Below are positions 27,429 through 35,844 of a stretch of DNA of 64,000 bases, in pieces. A program made the position numbers and the translations under genes. The DNA comes from RGIG3528 sp045629005. GTDB taxonomy: Bacteria; Bacillota; Clostridia; Lachnospirales; Lachnospiraceae. Location: contig JAZQQJ010000082.1 of the NCBI GenBank assembly GCA_045629005.1, positions 23,201 to 87,200 on the forward strand. Direction: 5' to 3'. How positions within the stretch are numbered: position 1 is the first letter of the stretch; each line of letters starts with the position of its first letter. The notes under the pieces were generated by a model. It saw only the letters and a list, made by a program, of their open reading frames with translations, was not told the origin of the DNA and searched no databases.

Positions 27429-27848
27429 ATGCCTACATTTAACCAGTTAGTAAGAAAAGGCAGAGAGACACTTGTTCAGAAGTCTACAGCTCCGGCTCTG
27501 TTAAAGGGTTACAACTCCCTTAACAAGAAGGCTACTGAGACACAGTCTCCCCAGAAGCGTGGTGTATGTACAGCAGTTCGTACAGCTACACCTAAGAAGC
27601 CTAACTCAGCATTAAGAAAGATCGCCAGAGTTCGTCTTTCAAACGGAATCGAAGTTACAAGCTACATCCCCGGCGAAGGTCATAACCTTCAGGAGCATAG
27701 CGTTGTTCTTATCCGTGGCGGCAGAGTTAAGGACCTTCCCGGTACTCGTTACCACATCATCAGAGGTACACTTGATACAGCAGGTGTTGCCAAGAGACGT
27801 CAGGCTCGCTCCAAGTACGGCGCAAAGAGACCTAAAGACGCAAAATAA
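27429..27848 (+). CDS. rpsL: Ribosomal protein S12
   Basis: 139 residues, decoding-centre protein of the 30S subunit. TPKKPNSALRK and PGEGHNLQEHS, the two streptomycin-related loops, are unaltered from the sensitive type. The start ATG follows AGGAGG at 27412-27417; upstream in-frame codons are leader. First gene of the str operon, about 115 bases after the promoter's predicted start point. Confidence 0.98.
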   Translation: MPTFNQLVRKGRETLVQKSTAPALLKGYNSLNKKATETQSPQKRGVCTAVRTATPKKPNSALRKIARVRLSNGIEVTSYIPGEGHNLQEHSVVLIRGGRVKDLPGTRYHIIRGTLDTAGVAKRRQARSKYGAKRPKDAK

Positions 27849-28055
27849 ATTAACTTATCGGGTACTAACCTGATAATAATGTAACTAATTAGTTTTTACA
27901 TTACTCGTAAGGACGCAGGATTGGTTTTCGGTTCAAACTCCAATGTGGCTGTCGGTTTGAAGATAGAAAATACTCTAGCGCGAACACAGAGTGAATGTGA
28001 GTACCGTTGAATTAATTGGCCGCGAAAAGCGGTCGTTATTAAGGAGGGAAGCAAC
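27849..28055 (+). promoter_or_regulatory. Long rpsL-rpsG spacer, possible S7 leader
   Basis: 207 bases with no ORF. Local pairings include TGTAA/TTACA near 27880-27902, ATTGG/CCAAT and TTCAAAC/GTTTGAA around 27920-27970, and CCGC/GCGG with a GAAAA loop near 28020. In E. coli the rpsL-rpsG spacer is the S7 autoregulation site; whether this structure works the same way is not known. Confidence 0.45.
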
Positions 28056-28526
28056 GTGCCAAGAAAAGGACATAATCACACAAGAACCGTACTGGCAGAT
28101 CCGTTGTACAACAGCGTTGTAGTTACAAAGCTCGTTAACAATGTTATGCTTGACGGTAAGAAGGGCACTGCCCAGAAAATCGTTTATGGTGCATTCGACA
28201 TCGTCGCTGAAAAGAGCGGCAAGGAAGCACTTGAAGTATTCGACCAGGCTATGAACAATCTTATGCCTGTTCTCGAAGTTAAAGCACGCCGTATCGGTGG
28301 TGCTACATACCAGGTACCTATTGAAGTAAGACCTGAAAGAAGACAGGCTCTTGCACTTCGTTGGCTTACTCTCTTCTCACGTAAGCGCGGCGAGAAGACA
28401 ATGCAGGAAAAGCTTGCAGGCGAAATCCTCGATGCAGCTAACAACACAGGTAATGCAGTAAAGCGTAAAGAAGACATGCATAAGATGGCAGAGTCCAACA
28501 AGGCTTTCGCTCATTATCGCTGGTAG
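28056..28526 (+). CDS. rpsG: Ribosomal protein S7
   Basis: 156 residues, 16S rRNA 3' major domain organiser in the 30S head. Starts at GTG after AAGGAGGG, with MPRKGH at the N-terminus as usual. Contains RRIGGATYQVPIEVRPERR, the conserved RNA-binding segment. The long structured spacer upstream may serve autoregulation. Confidence 0.97.
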   Translation: MPRKGHNHTRTVLADPLYNSVVVTKLVNNVMLDGKKGTAQKIVYGAFDIVAEKSGKEALEVFDQAMNNLMPVLEVKARRIGGATYQVPIEVRPERRQALALRWLTLFSRKRGEKTMQEKLAGEILDAANNTGNAVKRKEDMHKMAESNKAFAHYRW

Positions 28527-28547
28527 TTCTATTAGGAGGAAAATACC

Positions 28548-30668
28548 TTGGCTGAAAGACAATACACACTTGAGCATACCAGAAACATTGGTATCATGGC
28601 TCACATTGATGCCGGAAAAACAACCCTCTCCGAGCGAATTCTCTATTATACCGGTATCAATCATAAGATTGGTGATACACACGATGGTACTGCTACCATG
28701 GACTGGATGGAACAGGAGCAGGAAAGAGGTATCACGATTACATCAGCTGCTACAACCTGTCACTGGACACAGGAGTACAGACACGAAAAGATTAAGGGAG
28801 CACCCGAATACCGTATCAACATTATCGATACTCCCGGACACGTAGACTTCACGGTTGAAGTTGAGCGTTCACTTCGTGTACTTGACGGCGCTGTCGGCGT
28901 ATTCTGCGCTAAGGGCGGTGTTGAGCCTCAGTCCGAAACAGTTTGGCGTCAGGCTGATAAGTACAACGTACCGAGAATGGCTTTCGTTAATAAGATGGAC
29001 ATCTCCGGTGCAAATTTCTTCAACGTAATCAACATGATCCGTACAAGACTCGGTAAGAATCCCGCTCCTCTTCAGCTCCCTATCGGTGCAGAGGATACTT
29101 TCAAGGGAATCGTTGACCTTTTCGAGATGCAGGCATACTTCTATCTCGATGATAAGGGCGACCAGGTCGAGATTAAGGATATTCCGGATGATATGAAGGA
29201 CATCTGCGAGGAGTATCGTAACAAGCTCATCGAGCAGATTTGCGAGACAGACGACGAACTTCTTGAGAAGTACCTTGAAGGTCAGGTTCCTGAAGAAAAA
29301 GAATTAAAGAAAGCATTAAGAGCTGCAACAATCGCAGGTACAATCATTCCTGTCTGCTGTGGTTCCGCATACAGAAACAAGGGCGTTCAGAAGCTCCTTG
29401 ACGCTGTTATCGAGTATATGCCTGCTCCTACAGACATCCCTGCTATCAAGGGCGTGGACCTTGACGGTAACGAAGTTGAGAGACATGCTTCCGACGAAGA
29501 GCCTTTCGCAGCACTTGCATTCAAGATTATGGCCGATCCTTTCGTAGGAAAGCTTGCATTCTTCCGTGTTTATTCCGGTACTTGCAACGCAGGTTCATAT
29601 GTTCTTAATGCATGCCGTGACAAGAAGGAAAGAATGGGTCGTATCCTTCAGATGCACGCTAACAAGAGAGAAGACCTCGAGAAGGTATTCTCAGGCGATA
29701 TCGCTGCAGCTGTAGGTTTTAAGTTTACAACAACAGGTGATACAATCTGTGATGAGAAGGCACCTGTAATCCTCGAATCCATGGAATTCCCTGAGCCCGT
29801 TATCTCCGTTGCCATCGAGCCGAAGACAAAAGCAGGTCAGGATAAGATGGGCGAGGCTCTTGCTAAGCTTGCTGAAGAAGATCCTACATTCCGTGTTTCC
29901 ACTAACGAAGAAACAGGCCAGACAATCATCTCCGGCATGGGCGAGCTCCATCTTGAAATCATCGTAGACAGACTCCTTCGTGAGTTCAAGGTTGAGGCTA
30001 ACGTTGGTGCACCTCAGGTTGCATACAAGGAAGGCATCACCAAGGAAGTCAACATTGATTCCAAGTATGCAAAGCAGTCCGGTGGTCGTGGTCAGTACGG
30101 TCATTGTAAAGTTATATTCACACCTATGGATGTCAACGGTGAGACGACATTCGAATTTGAAAATACCGTTGTCGGCGGTGCTATTCCTAAGGAATACATC
30201 CCCGCTGTACAGGCAGGTATCGAAGAGGCCATGAAGTGTGGTATCCTCGGAGGTTATCCTGTTCTCGGTATTCATGCTAACTGCTGGGACGGCTCCTACC
30301 ATGAAGTCGACTCCTCAGAAATGGCATTCAAGATTGCCGGTTCCATGGCATTCAAGGAAGCTATGCAGAAGGCAAATCCTGTTCTCCTTGAGCCTATCAT
30401 GAGAGTTGAAATTACTGTTCCCGAGGATTATATGGGCGACGTTATCGGTGACTGCTCATCACGTCGTGGCCGTATCGAGGGTACAGAGGACGTTAACGGA
30501 TCCAAGCTTATCCGTTGCTTCGTTCCGCTCTCTGAGATGTTCGGATATGCTACAGCCCTTCGTTCAAAGACACAGGGGCGTGGCGCTTACTCAATGTTCT
30601 TCGCAAACTACGAGCAGGTTCCGAAGTCAGTTCAGGAGAAGGTTCTTGCAGAACGCAAGGGCAAGTAA
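28548..30668 (+). CDS. fusA: Elongation factor G
   Basis: 706 residues, the GTPase that drives ribosomal translocation and, with RRF, recycling. G1 AHIDAGKTT, G3 DTPGHVDFT and G4 NKMD are intact; domains II-V follow, including GRGQYGHCK of domain IV. The start is a TTG 8 bases after GGAGG; the encoded MAERQYTLEHTRNIG matches the family N-terminus. No terminator follows, but tuf has its own promoter. Confidence 0.98.
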   Translation: MAERQYTLEHTRNIGIMAHIDAGKTTLSERILYYTGINHKIGDTHDGTATMDWMEQEQERGITITSAATTCHWTQEYRHEKIKGAPEYRINIIDTPGHVDFTVEVERSLRVLDGAVGVFCAKGGVEPQSETVWRQADKYNVPRMAFVNKMDISGANFFNVINMIRTRLGKNPAPLQLPIGAEDTFKGIVDLFEMQAYFYLDDKGDQVEIKDIPDDMKDICEEYRNKLIEQICETDDELLEKYLEGQVPEEKELKKALRAATIAGTIIPVCCGSAYRNKGVQKLLDAVIEYMPAPTDIPAIKGVDLDGNEVERHASDEEPFAALAFKIMADPFVGKLAFFRVYSGTCNAGSYVLNACRDKKERMGRILQMHANKREDLEKVFSGDIAAAVGFKFTTTGDTICDEKAPVILESMEFPEPVISVAIEPKTKAGQDKMGEALAKLAEEDPTFRVSTNEETGQTIISGMGELHLEIIVDRLLREFKVEANVGAPQVAYKEGITKEVNIDSKYAKQSGGRGQYGHCKVIFTPMDVNGETTFEFENTVVGGAIPKEYIPAVQAGIEEAMKCGILGGYPVLGIHANCWDGSYHEVDSSEMAFKIAGSMAFKEAMQKANPVLLEPIMRVEITVPEDYMGDVIGDCSSRRGRIEGTEDVNGSKLIRCFVPLSEMFGYATALRSKTQGRGAYSMFFANYEQVPKSVQEKVLAERKGK

Positions 30669-30685
30669 TACAAATAAATTCATAC

Positions 30686-30714
30686 TTGAAAAAACTCATA
30701 CTATGCAATATAAT
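30686..30714 (+). promoter_or_regulatory. Internal promoter for tuf
   Basis: TTGAAA (30686-30691), 17-base spacer, TATAAT (30709-30714). It gives tuf independent expression. A TATTTAC/GTAAATA hairpin (30735-30771) occupies the leader just before the ribosome binding site. Confidence 0.85.
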
Positions 30715-30810
30715 AGCGCGTATGAGGCTCACGTTATTTACCGTTGTCCGATGGGGCATACGGAGTAAATAGAGCAAACCAAACATTCTTATTTAAGGAG
30801 GATTTTTCAA

Positions 30811-32001
30811 ATGGCAAAAGCTAAATTTGAAAGAGGCGACAAAGCACATGCTAACATCGGTACCATCGGACACGTTGACCATGGTAAAACAACCCTTACA
30901 GCAGCTATCACAAAGGTTCTTGCTGAGAGAGTTGCCGGTAATGAAAAGGTAGACTTCGAGAACATCGATAAGGCTCCTGAAGAGAGAGCAAGAGGTATAA
31001 CGATTTCTACAGCACACGTTGAGTACACAACAAACAAGAGACACTATGCACACGTTGACTGCCCCGGACATGCTGACTACGTTAAGAACATGATCACAGG
31101 TGCTGCACAGATGGATGGTGCTATCCTCGTTGTTGCTGCTACAGATGGTGTTATGGCTCAGACAAAAGAGCACATCCTTCTTGCTCGTCAGGTAGGTGTT
31201 CCTAACATCGTAGTATTCATGAACAAGTGTGATATGGTTGATGACCCTGAAATCCTTGAGCTCGTTGAGATGGAAATCACAGAGCAGCTTGAAGAGTACG
31301 GATTCACAGGATGCCCTATCGTACAGGGTTCCGCTCTTAAGGCTCTTGAAGATCCCAACGGTGAGTGGGGCGACAAGGTTATGCAGCTCATGGACACAGT
31401 AGACAGCTACTTCCCTGATCCCGTTCGTGAGACAGATAAGCCTTTCCTTATGCCTGTCGAGGACGTTTTCTCTATCACAGGTCGTGGTACAGTTGCTACA
31501 GGTAGAGTTGAGCGTGGTACACTTCATCTTTCTGAGGAAGTTGAAATCGCAGGTATCCATGAAGAGACACGTAAGGTAGTTGTTACAGGTATCGAAATGT
31601 TCCGTAAGCTCCTTGACGAGGCTCAGGCTGGTGATAACATCGGCGTACTCCTTCGTGGTGTTCAGAGAACAGAAATCGAGCGTGGACAGATCCTCTGCAA
31701 GCCCGGTTCAATCACATGCCACAAGAAGTTCACAGGTCAGGTTTACGTTCTTACTAAGGAAGAGGGTGGCCGTCATACACCTTTCTTCACAAACTATCGT
31801 CCTCAGTTCTACTTCAGAACAACAGACGTTACAGGCGTATGTAACCTTCCTGAAGGCGTTGAGATGTGCATGCCCGGCGATAACATCGAGATGAGCATCG
31901 AACTCATTCATCCTATCGCTATGGAGCAGGGTCTTAACTTCGCTATCCGTGAGGGTGGTAGAACAGTTGGTTCCGGTAAGGTTGCAAAGGTTCTCGACTA
32001 A
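30811..32001 (+). CDS. tuf: Elongation factor Tu
   Basis: 396 residues, the GTPase that delivers aminoacyl-tRNA to the ribosome. G1 GHVDHGKTT, G3 DCPGHADYV and G4 NKCD are present, as is the switch I segment ARGITIST. Starts after AAGGAGG. It has its own promoter and is followed by a strong terminator and an unusual repeat region. Confidence 0.99.
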   Translation: MAKAKFERGDKAHANIGTIGHVDHGKTTLTAAITKVLAERVAGNEKVDFENIDKAPEERARGITISTAHVEYTTNKRHYAHVDCPGHADYVKNMITGAAQMDGAILVVAATDGVMAQTKEHILLARQVGVPNIVVFMNKCDMVDDPEILELVEMEITEQLEEYGFTGCPIVQGSALKALEDPNGEWGDKVMQLMDTVDSYFPDPVRETDKPFLMPVEDVFSITGRGTVATGRVERGTLHLSEEVEIAGIHEETRKVVVTGIEMFRKLLDEAQAGDNIGVLLRGVQRTEIERGQILCKPGSITCHKKFTGQVYVLTKEEGGRHTPFFTNYRPQFYFRTTDVTGVCNLPEGVEMCMPGDNIEMSIELIHPIAMEQGLNFAIREGGRTVGSGKVAKVLD

Positions 32002-32023
32002 GTCCGCGAAGCAACGAGCTGGA

Positions 32024-32086
32024 TCTATAACAAATAATATAAGCCCCGGAGAGCTTGCTCTCCAGGGGCTTTTTTATTTGTTATAG
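32024..32086 (+). terminator. tuf terminator with extended flanking arms
   Basis: AGCCCC-GGAGAG pairs with CTCTCC-GGGGCT across a CTTG loop (32042-32070, one bulged A), then TTTTTT. Outside it TCTATAACAAAT (32024-32035) is the exact inverse of ATTTGTTATAGA (32075-32086). It ends the str operon. Confidence 0.93.
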
Positions 32087-32088
32087 AT

Positions 32089-32145
32089 GCGGCGACTGCC
32101 GCGATCGAGTCTGCACGAAGTGCAGTCGAGATCCAGCTCGTTGCT
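32089..32145 (+). repeat. Palindromic 57-bp unit, copy 1
   Basis: Contains hairpins GCGGC/GCCGC and CTGCAC-GAA-GTGCAG flanked by GATC on both sides. Its last 16 bases (32129-32144) are the inverse of 32011-32026 just after tuf, and six Ts follow, so it can act as the 3' arm of a larger terminator. Confidence 0.9.
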
Positions 32146-32151
32146 TTTTTT

Positions 32152-32208
32152 GCGGCGACTGCCGCGATCGAGTCTGCACGAAGTGCAGTCGAGATCCAGC
32201 TCGTTGCT
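32152..32208 (+). repeat. Palindromic 57-bp unit, copy 2
   Basis: Identical to copy 1 over all 57 bases, separated from it by six Ts (period 63). It offers a second exact 16-base partner (32192-32207) for 32011-32026. The perfect identity suggests a recent duplication. Confidence 0.9.
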
Positions 32209-32248
32209 CTCAACCCAAAAACATTTTTGTATATTCTGTGATTTCTAT

Positions 32249-32277
32249 TATACAAGTAGAGAAACATGTGCTATAAT
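32249..32277 (+). promoter_or_regulatory. Promoter for the membrane trigger-factor-like gene
   Basis: TATACA (32249-32254), 17-base spacer, TATAAT (32272-32277). The -35 box is weak (4 of 6). The 361-base gap between tuf and the next gene holds only the terminator, the two palindromic units and this promoter. Confidence 0.6.
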
Positions 32278-32362
32278 ATCAGCCATGTTGTTACTGCTTA
32301 TGCAGGGTTAAAATGGTACTGTAAGCGGTAACCAGATTTACCAATTGGAGGATTATAGGGAA

Positions 32363-33250
32363 ATGTCAAAGAACAAAGAGGCAGCTTCAGAAAACAAAGG
32401 AGCATTTTTAGCAAAAGGTGGAAAGCTTTTTTCAATTATCGGATATGCACTTATCATTTTAGCAGTTGCATTTACTGTTTTCATCGTTATCAAAAACAAA
32501 TCAAACGAAATCAAAATTGATTACAGTAAGGGTCTTACAAAAGAAGGATTAATCAAGGATATTGATGTTGACGCTTGTATCGAAGCGCCTGATTATAAGA
32601 ATATGACTCTTTATGCTTATATGATTGAGCTTACAGAGGATGAACTTCAGCAAAAGATTGACGAGATGCTTTCGGATTACTGGTCAGCTGATGAGAATGG
32701 AAACCAGATTGACACAGAGTTTACCGAGGAATTCTGTCAGGAACAGTTCGGAATGTCCTGTGATGAATACAAAAAGATGCTTAACGACGAAACCAAAGAA
32801 GAGCGTATAGCGGAGTACATTCAGGAAATTCTTGAAACAGAAACCGTAGTTAAGGTATATCCCCAGGACTATGTGAATGCTATTACAGAGACTTTAAGAG
32901 GAACAGATCTTTACAATTACCAGTACAACAATTCTATTTATTATCAGTACTTTGGTGCTTATGCATATGCTGACTTCAGCGATTATACCGGCATGACTGA
33001 TGAAGAATACGAAACAAACCTTTCTTCAAGAGCCTACAACCAGGCAATGTTCGATATGGCTGTTCAGTACATTTATGAACATGAAGGTTTAACAGTTACT
33101 AAGGATGAGTACAAATCATTCTGCGAAAGCATCGGTGATGATGTTGAAAAGCAGTATGGTAAGGGATACATCATGAAGAACATCATTTATGATAAGGTAA
33201 TGGATTATCTTGTTGAGAATCTTGACTACGTTGAATTCGATTACGAATAA
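32363..33250 (+). CDS. Membrane-anchored trigger-factor/SurA-like protein
   Basis: 295 residues. A basic N-terminus and one transmembrane segment (about 26-47) precede an acidic, helix-rich extracellular domain. Segments such as DELQQKIDEMLSDY, FDMAVQYIYEHEGLTVTKDEY and KNIIYDKVMDYLVENL resemble the C-terminal chaperone arms of trigger factor and SurA. No FKBP or parvulin isomerase domain is seen. The ATG at 32363 is preferred to an in-frame TTG at 32345, which overlaps the GGAGG site. It has its own promoter and terminator, isolated between tuf and the S10 operon. Likely a post-translocation chaperone; this is inference from weak resemblance. Confidence 0.6.
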   Translation: MSKNKEAASENKGAFLAKGGKLFSIIGYALIILAVAFTVFIVIKNKSNEIKIDYSKGLTKEGLIKDIDVDACIEAPDYKNMTLYAYMIELTEDELQQKIDEMLSDYWSADENGNQIDTEFTEEFCQEQFGMSCDEYKKMLNDETKEERIAEYIQEILETETVVKVYPQDYVNAITETLRGTDLYNYQYNNSIYYQYFGAYAYADFSDYTGMTDEEYETNLSSRAYNQAMFDMAVQYIYEHEGLTVTKDEYKSFCESIGDDVEKQYGKGYIMKNIIYDKVMDYLVENLDYVEFDYE

Positions 33251-33270
33251 TTATTGAATGACTTCATTAG

Positions 33271-33299
33271 AGCCATTGCATAACGCAGTGGCTTTTTTT
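33271..33299 (+). terminator. Rho-independent terminator
   Basis: AGCCATTGC pairs with GCAGTGGCT (one G-T pair) across a 5-base loop, followed by seven Ts. It isolates the preceding gene from the S10 promoter. Confidence 0.9.
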
Positions 33300-33374
33300 A
33301 TGCAAATGGTGAGAAGAGTCAGAGAAGGCTTGTTGCAAATTTTATATATTTTTCATTTTTTTGCGAAAAAAGTA

Positions 33375-33403
33375 TTGCATAAACAGATTTTAGGGTGTAT
33401 AAT
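33375..33403 (+). promoter_or_regulatory. S10 operon promoter
   Basis: TTGCAT (33375-33380), 17-base spacer, TATAAT (33398-33403). An AT-rich stretch with T and A runs upstream (33335-33374) could act as an UP element. The transcript has a leader of about 300 bases. Confidence 0.88.
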
Positions 33404-33409
33404 GCCTCT

Positions 33410-33711
33410 CGTTGTGACCTTGATAGCGATGAAGCGTGAGGTTGTTGCTTCAAATGAAGCAGGTTTTCCGTGGAGCGAATGTCAAGTAATAATACTGACG
33501 ACAAGTCACTGTACTAAACAAAGTGCGGAGCAATCCGCGAACGTGTAATTCAGCCTATTCGGGAGGTTGAGCAATCATAAGCAGCCATGCGCTGTGGGTT
33601 CCCACATGTGACATGGTTTGTTATTCCGGGTGGCAGGAAACACACGAGTGTGTGTACAGTCACCGCTTGTCGTACTGATTTAAAAAGTGCGAATAGGAGG
33701 CGACATTTTTT
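33410..33711 (+). promoter_or_regulatory. Structured 5' leader of the S10 operon
   Basis: About 300 bases without an ORF. Local hairpins: GCTTC/GAAGC, GCGGA/TCCGC, GTGGG/CCCAC and ACACAC/GTGTGT. CCTATTCG (33554-33561) is the exact inverse of CGAATAGG (33690-33697), which overlaps the rpsJ ribosome binding site AGGAGG (33695-33700). Pairing would close the binding site, as expected for autoregulation by a ribosomal protein; the ligand is unknown. Confidence 0.6.
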
Positions 33712-34026
33712 ATGGCTAACAACAAAAACGTGATGAGAATCACACTCAAGGCTTACGATCATCAGTTAATCGATGCTTCTGCTCAGAAGATCATTGAGAC
33801 TGCAAAGAAGACCGGCTCTAAGGTAAGTGGACCCGTTCCGCTTCCGACAAAGAAAGAGGTTGTTACGATTATCCGTGCCGTACATAAGTACAAGGATAGC
33901 CGTGAGCAGTTCGAGCAGAGAACACACAAGAGACTGATCGACGTAATCGAGCCTACACAGAAGACTGTAGATGCTCTTTCCAGACTTGAGATCCCTGCAG
34001 GCGTTCATATCGTAATCAAGATGTGA
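33712..34026 (+). CDS. rpsJ: Ribosomal protein S10
   Basis: 104 residues, 30S head protein and NusE in antitermination complexes. Conserved LKAYDHQLIDASAQKI and SGPVPLPTKKEVVTI, with the ending IPAGVHIVIKM. First gene of the S10 operon, preceded by a long structured leader. Start ATG lies 11 bases after AGGAGG. Confidence 0.98.
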   Translation: MANNKNVMRITLKAYDHQLIDASAQKIIETAKKTGSKVSGPVPLPTKKEVVTIIRAVHKYKDSREQFEQRTHKRLIDVIEPTQKTVDALSRLEIPAGVHIVIKM

Positions 34027-34041
34027 TCGAATGCAAACCAA

Positions 34042-34064
34042 TAGATGGTTCCTTCGACCATCTA
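34042..34064 (+). promoter_or_regulatory. rpsJ-rplC intergenic hairpin
   Basis: TAGATGGT (34042-34049) and ACCATCTA (34057-34064) form an 8-bp stem with loop TCCTTCG. No T-run follows, so it is more likely a processing or regulatory structure than a terminator. Confidence 0.6.
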
Positions 34065-34142
34065 GTATGGCTGCATGATGCGTTTCTATAAATAAAGAAA
34101 TGACATTGTGGCCCGCTGTAGATTTTTGAAAGGAGATTCAAA

Positions 34143-34778
34143 ATGAAGAAAGCTATTTTAGCTACAAAGATCGGTATGACACAGATCTTTGACGAAGCAG
34201 GAATGGTTATTCCTGTAACCGTACTCCAGGTAACTCCGAACGTTGTTACTCAGGTTAAGACTGAAGAGAACGACGGATACGCTGCTGTACAGGTAGGTTT
34301 TGGTGACATCAGAGAGTCACTCGTTAACAAGCCCCTTAAGGGACACTTTGCAAAAGCTGGTGTTTCAGTCAAGAGATTTCTTAGAGAATTCAAGTTTGAA
34401 AACGCCGCTGAGTACACTGTAGGTCAGGAAATCAAGGCAGACATCTTTGCTGCAGGTGATAAGATTGACGCAACAGGTATTTCAAAGGGTAAAGGTTTCC
34501 AGGGCGCCATCAAGAGACATGGTCTTTCCAGAGGACCTATGAAGCACGGTTCAAAGTATCACAGACATGCAGGTTCTAACGGACCCGCTACAACACCCGG
34601 CCGTGTATTCCCCGGTAAGCACATGCCCGGACAGATGGGTAATGTAAAGGTTACTGTTCAGAACCTTGAGGTTGCTAAGGTTGATGTTGAAAACAATCTT
34701 ATCCTCGTTAAGGGTGCAGTTCCCGGACCCAAGAAGGCGCTTATCACCTTAAAGGAAACCGTTAAGAGCGGAAAGTAA
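34143..34778 (+). CDS. rplC: Ribosomal protein L3
   Basis: 211 residues, early-binding 50S protein near the peptidyl transferase centre. Begins MKKAILATKIGMTQIF and contains the central loop GRVFPGKHMPGQMG. Start follows GAAAGGAG. Second gene of the S10 operon. Confidence 0.98.
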   Translation: MKKAILATKIGMTQIFDEAGMVIPVTVLQVTPNVVTQVKTEENDGYAAVQVGFGDIRESLVNKPLKGHFAKAGVSVKRFLREFKFENAAEYTVGQEIKADIFAAGDKIDATGISKGKGFQGAIKRHGLSRGPMKHGSKYHRHAGSNGPATTPGRVFPGKHMPGQMGNVKVTVQNLEVAKVDVENNLILVKGAVPGPKKALITLKETVKSGK

Positions 34779-34805
34779 TCTCTAAGAAAGGAGGAAACAA
34801 CTAAA

Positions 34806-35426
34806 ATGGCAAACGTAAAAGTTTACAATATGGAAGGCGCAGCTGTTGGTTCTCTTGAACTCAACGATGCAGTCTTCGGAGTAGAAGTTAATGAGCATCT
34901 TATGCATATGGCAGTAGTTGGCCAGCTTGCAAATAAGCGTCAGGGCACACAGAGTGCCAAGACACGTGCAGAAGTAAGCGGCGGCGGCGCAAAGCCTTGG
35001 AAGCAGAAAGGCACAGGCCACGCAAGACAGGGTTCAACAAGATCCCCTCAGTGGACAGGCGGTGGCGTTGTATTTGCTCCCAAGCCGAAGGAATACTCCT
35101 TAAAGATGAACAAGAAGGAAAAGGCAGCTGCTATCAAGTCTGCACTTACTTCTAAGGTAGCAGAGGATAAGTTCTTTGTTATCGATAACCTTACAGTTCC
35201 TGAAATCAAGACAAAAGTTATGGCTTCCCTTCTTAAGGGACTTAACCTTGACAAGGCACTCGTTATCACAGCAGAGAAGGACGCAAACGTTATTGCTTCT
35301 GCTAAGAACATTCCCGACGTTAGAACAGCAGAGTCCGGCAGCATCAACGTATTCGACATCATGAAGTATGATGCAGTTGTTATTGCTAAGGATGCAGTTA
35401 AAAAGATCGAGGAGGTGTACGCATAA
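34806..35426 (+). CDS. rplD: Ribosomal protein L4
   Basis: 206 residues, lines the exit tunnel of the 50S subunit; in E. coli it also represses its own operon. The tunnel loop region WKQKGTGHARQGSTRSPQW is intact. The stop overlaps the rplW start by one base. Confidence 0.98.
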   Translation: MANVKVYNMEGAAVGSLELNDAVFGVEVNEHLMHMAVVGQLANKRQGTQSAKTRAEVSGGGAKPWKQKGTGHARQGSTRSPQWTGGGVVFAPKPKEYSLKMNKKEKAAAIKSALTSKVAEDKFFVIDNLTVPEIKTKVMASLLKGLNLDKALVITAEKDANVIASAKNIPDVRTAESGSINVFDIMKYDAVVIAKDAVKKIEEVYA

Positions 35427-35725
35427 TGGCAGATCTTAAGTATTATGACGTTATCTTAGCTCCCATCGTTACAGAGAAGAGCATGAACTCCATGGCTGAG
35501 AAGAAGTACGCATTTTCCGTTAATCCTGATGCTACAAAGTCTCAGATTAAAGAAGCTGTTGAAAAGATGTTTGCAGGCGTTAAGGTTGCCAAGGTAAACA
35601 CAATGCTCCAGGACGGTAAGAACCGCAGACGTGGCATGACAACAGGTAAGACAGCACAGAAGAAGAAAGCAATCGTTCAGCTTACAGCTGACAGCGCTGA
35701 AATCGAAATCTTCGCAGGATTATAA
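35426..35725 (+). CDS. rplW: Ribosomal protein L23
   Basis: 99 residues, at the tunnel exit where trigger factor and SRP dock. Starts MADLKYYDVILAPIVTEKS, with the family's IVTEKS motif. Translationally coupled to rplD by an overlapping stop and start. Confidence 0.98.
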   Translation: MADLKYYDVILAPIVTEKSMNSMAEKKYAFSVNPDATKSQIKEAVEKMFAGVKVAKVNTMLQDGKNRRRGMTTGKTAQKKKAIVQLTADSAEIEIFAGL

Positions 35726-35746
35726 TTCCTGTTGGATTTAACACGG

Positions 35747-35823
35747 CTCCGAGTGTATCGGAGTTCAGGTATAACTTATAGGAGTAACGTAGAAAAAATG
35801 CTTCGCATTACGTATTGCGTTAC
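35747..35823 (+). promoter_or_regulatory. rplW-rplB intergenic hairpins
   Basis: Hairpin 1: CTCCGA (35747-35752) with TCGGAG (35758-35763). Hairpin 2: AATGC-TTC-GCATT (35797-35809), which can be closed either by ACGTA/TACGT (35787-35791 and 35809-35813) or by GTAACG/CGTTAC (35784-35789 and 35818-35823). These outer pairings exclude each other. Function unknown. Confidence 0.55.
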
Positions 35824-35844
35824 ACATCGAAAGGAGTAATTAAA

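Noticed and set aside
32089..32208. CRISPR array
   Set aside because: Only two copies, the spacer is six Ts, and the units are palindromic; no cas genes are present.
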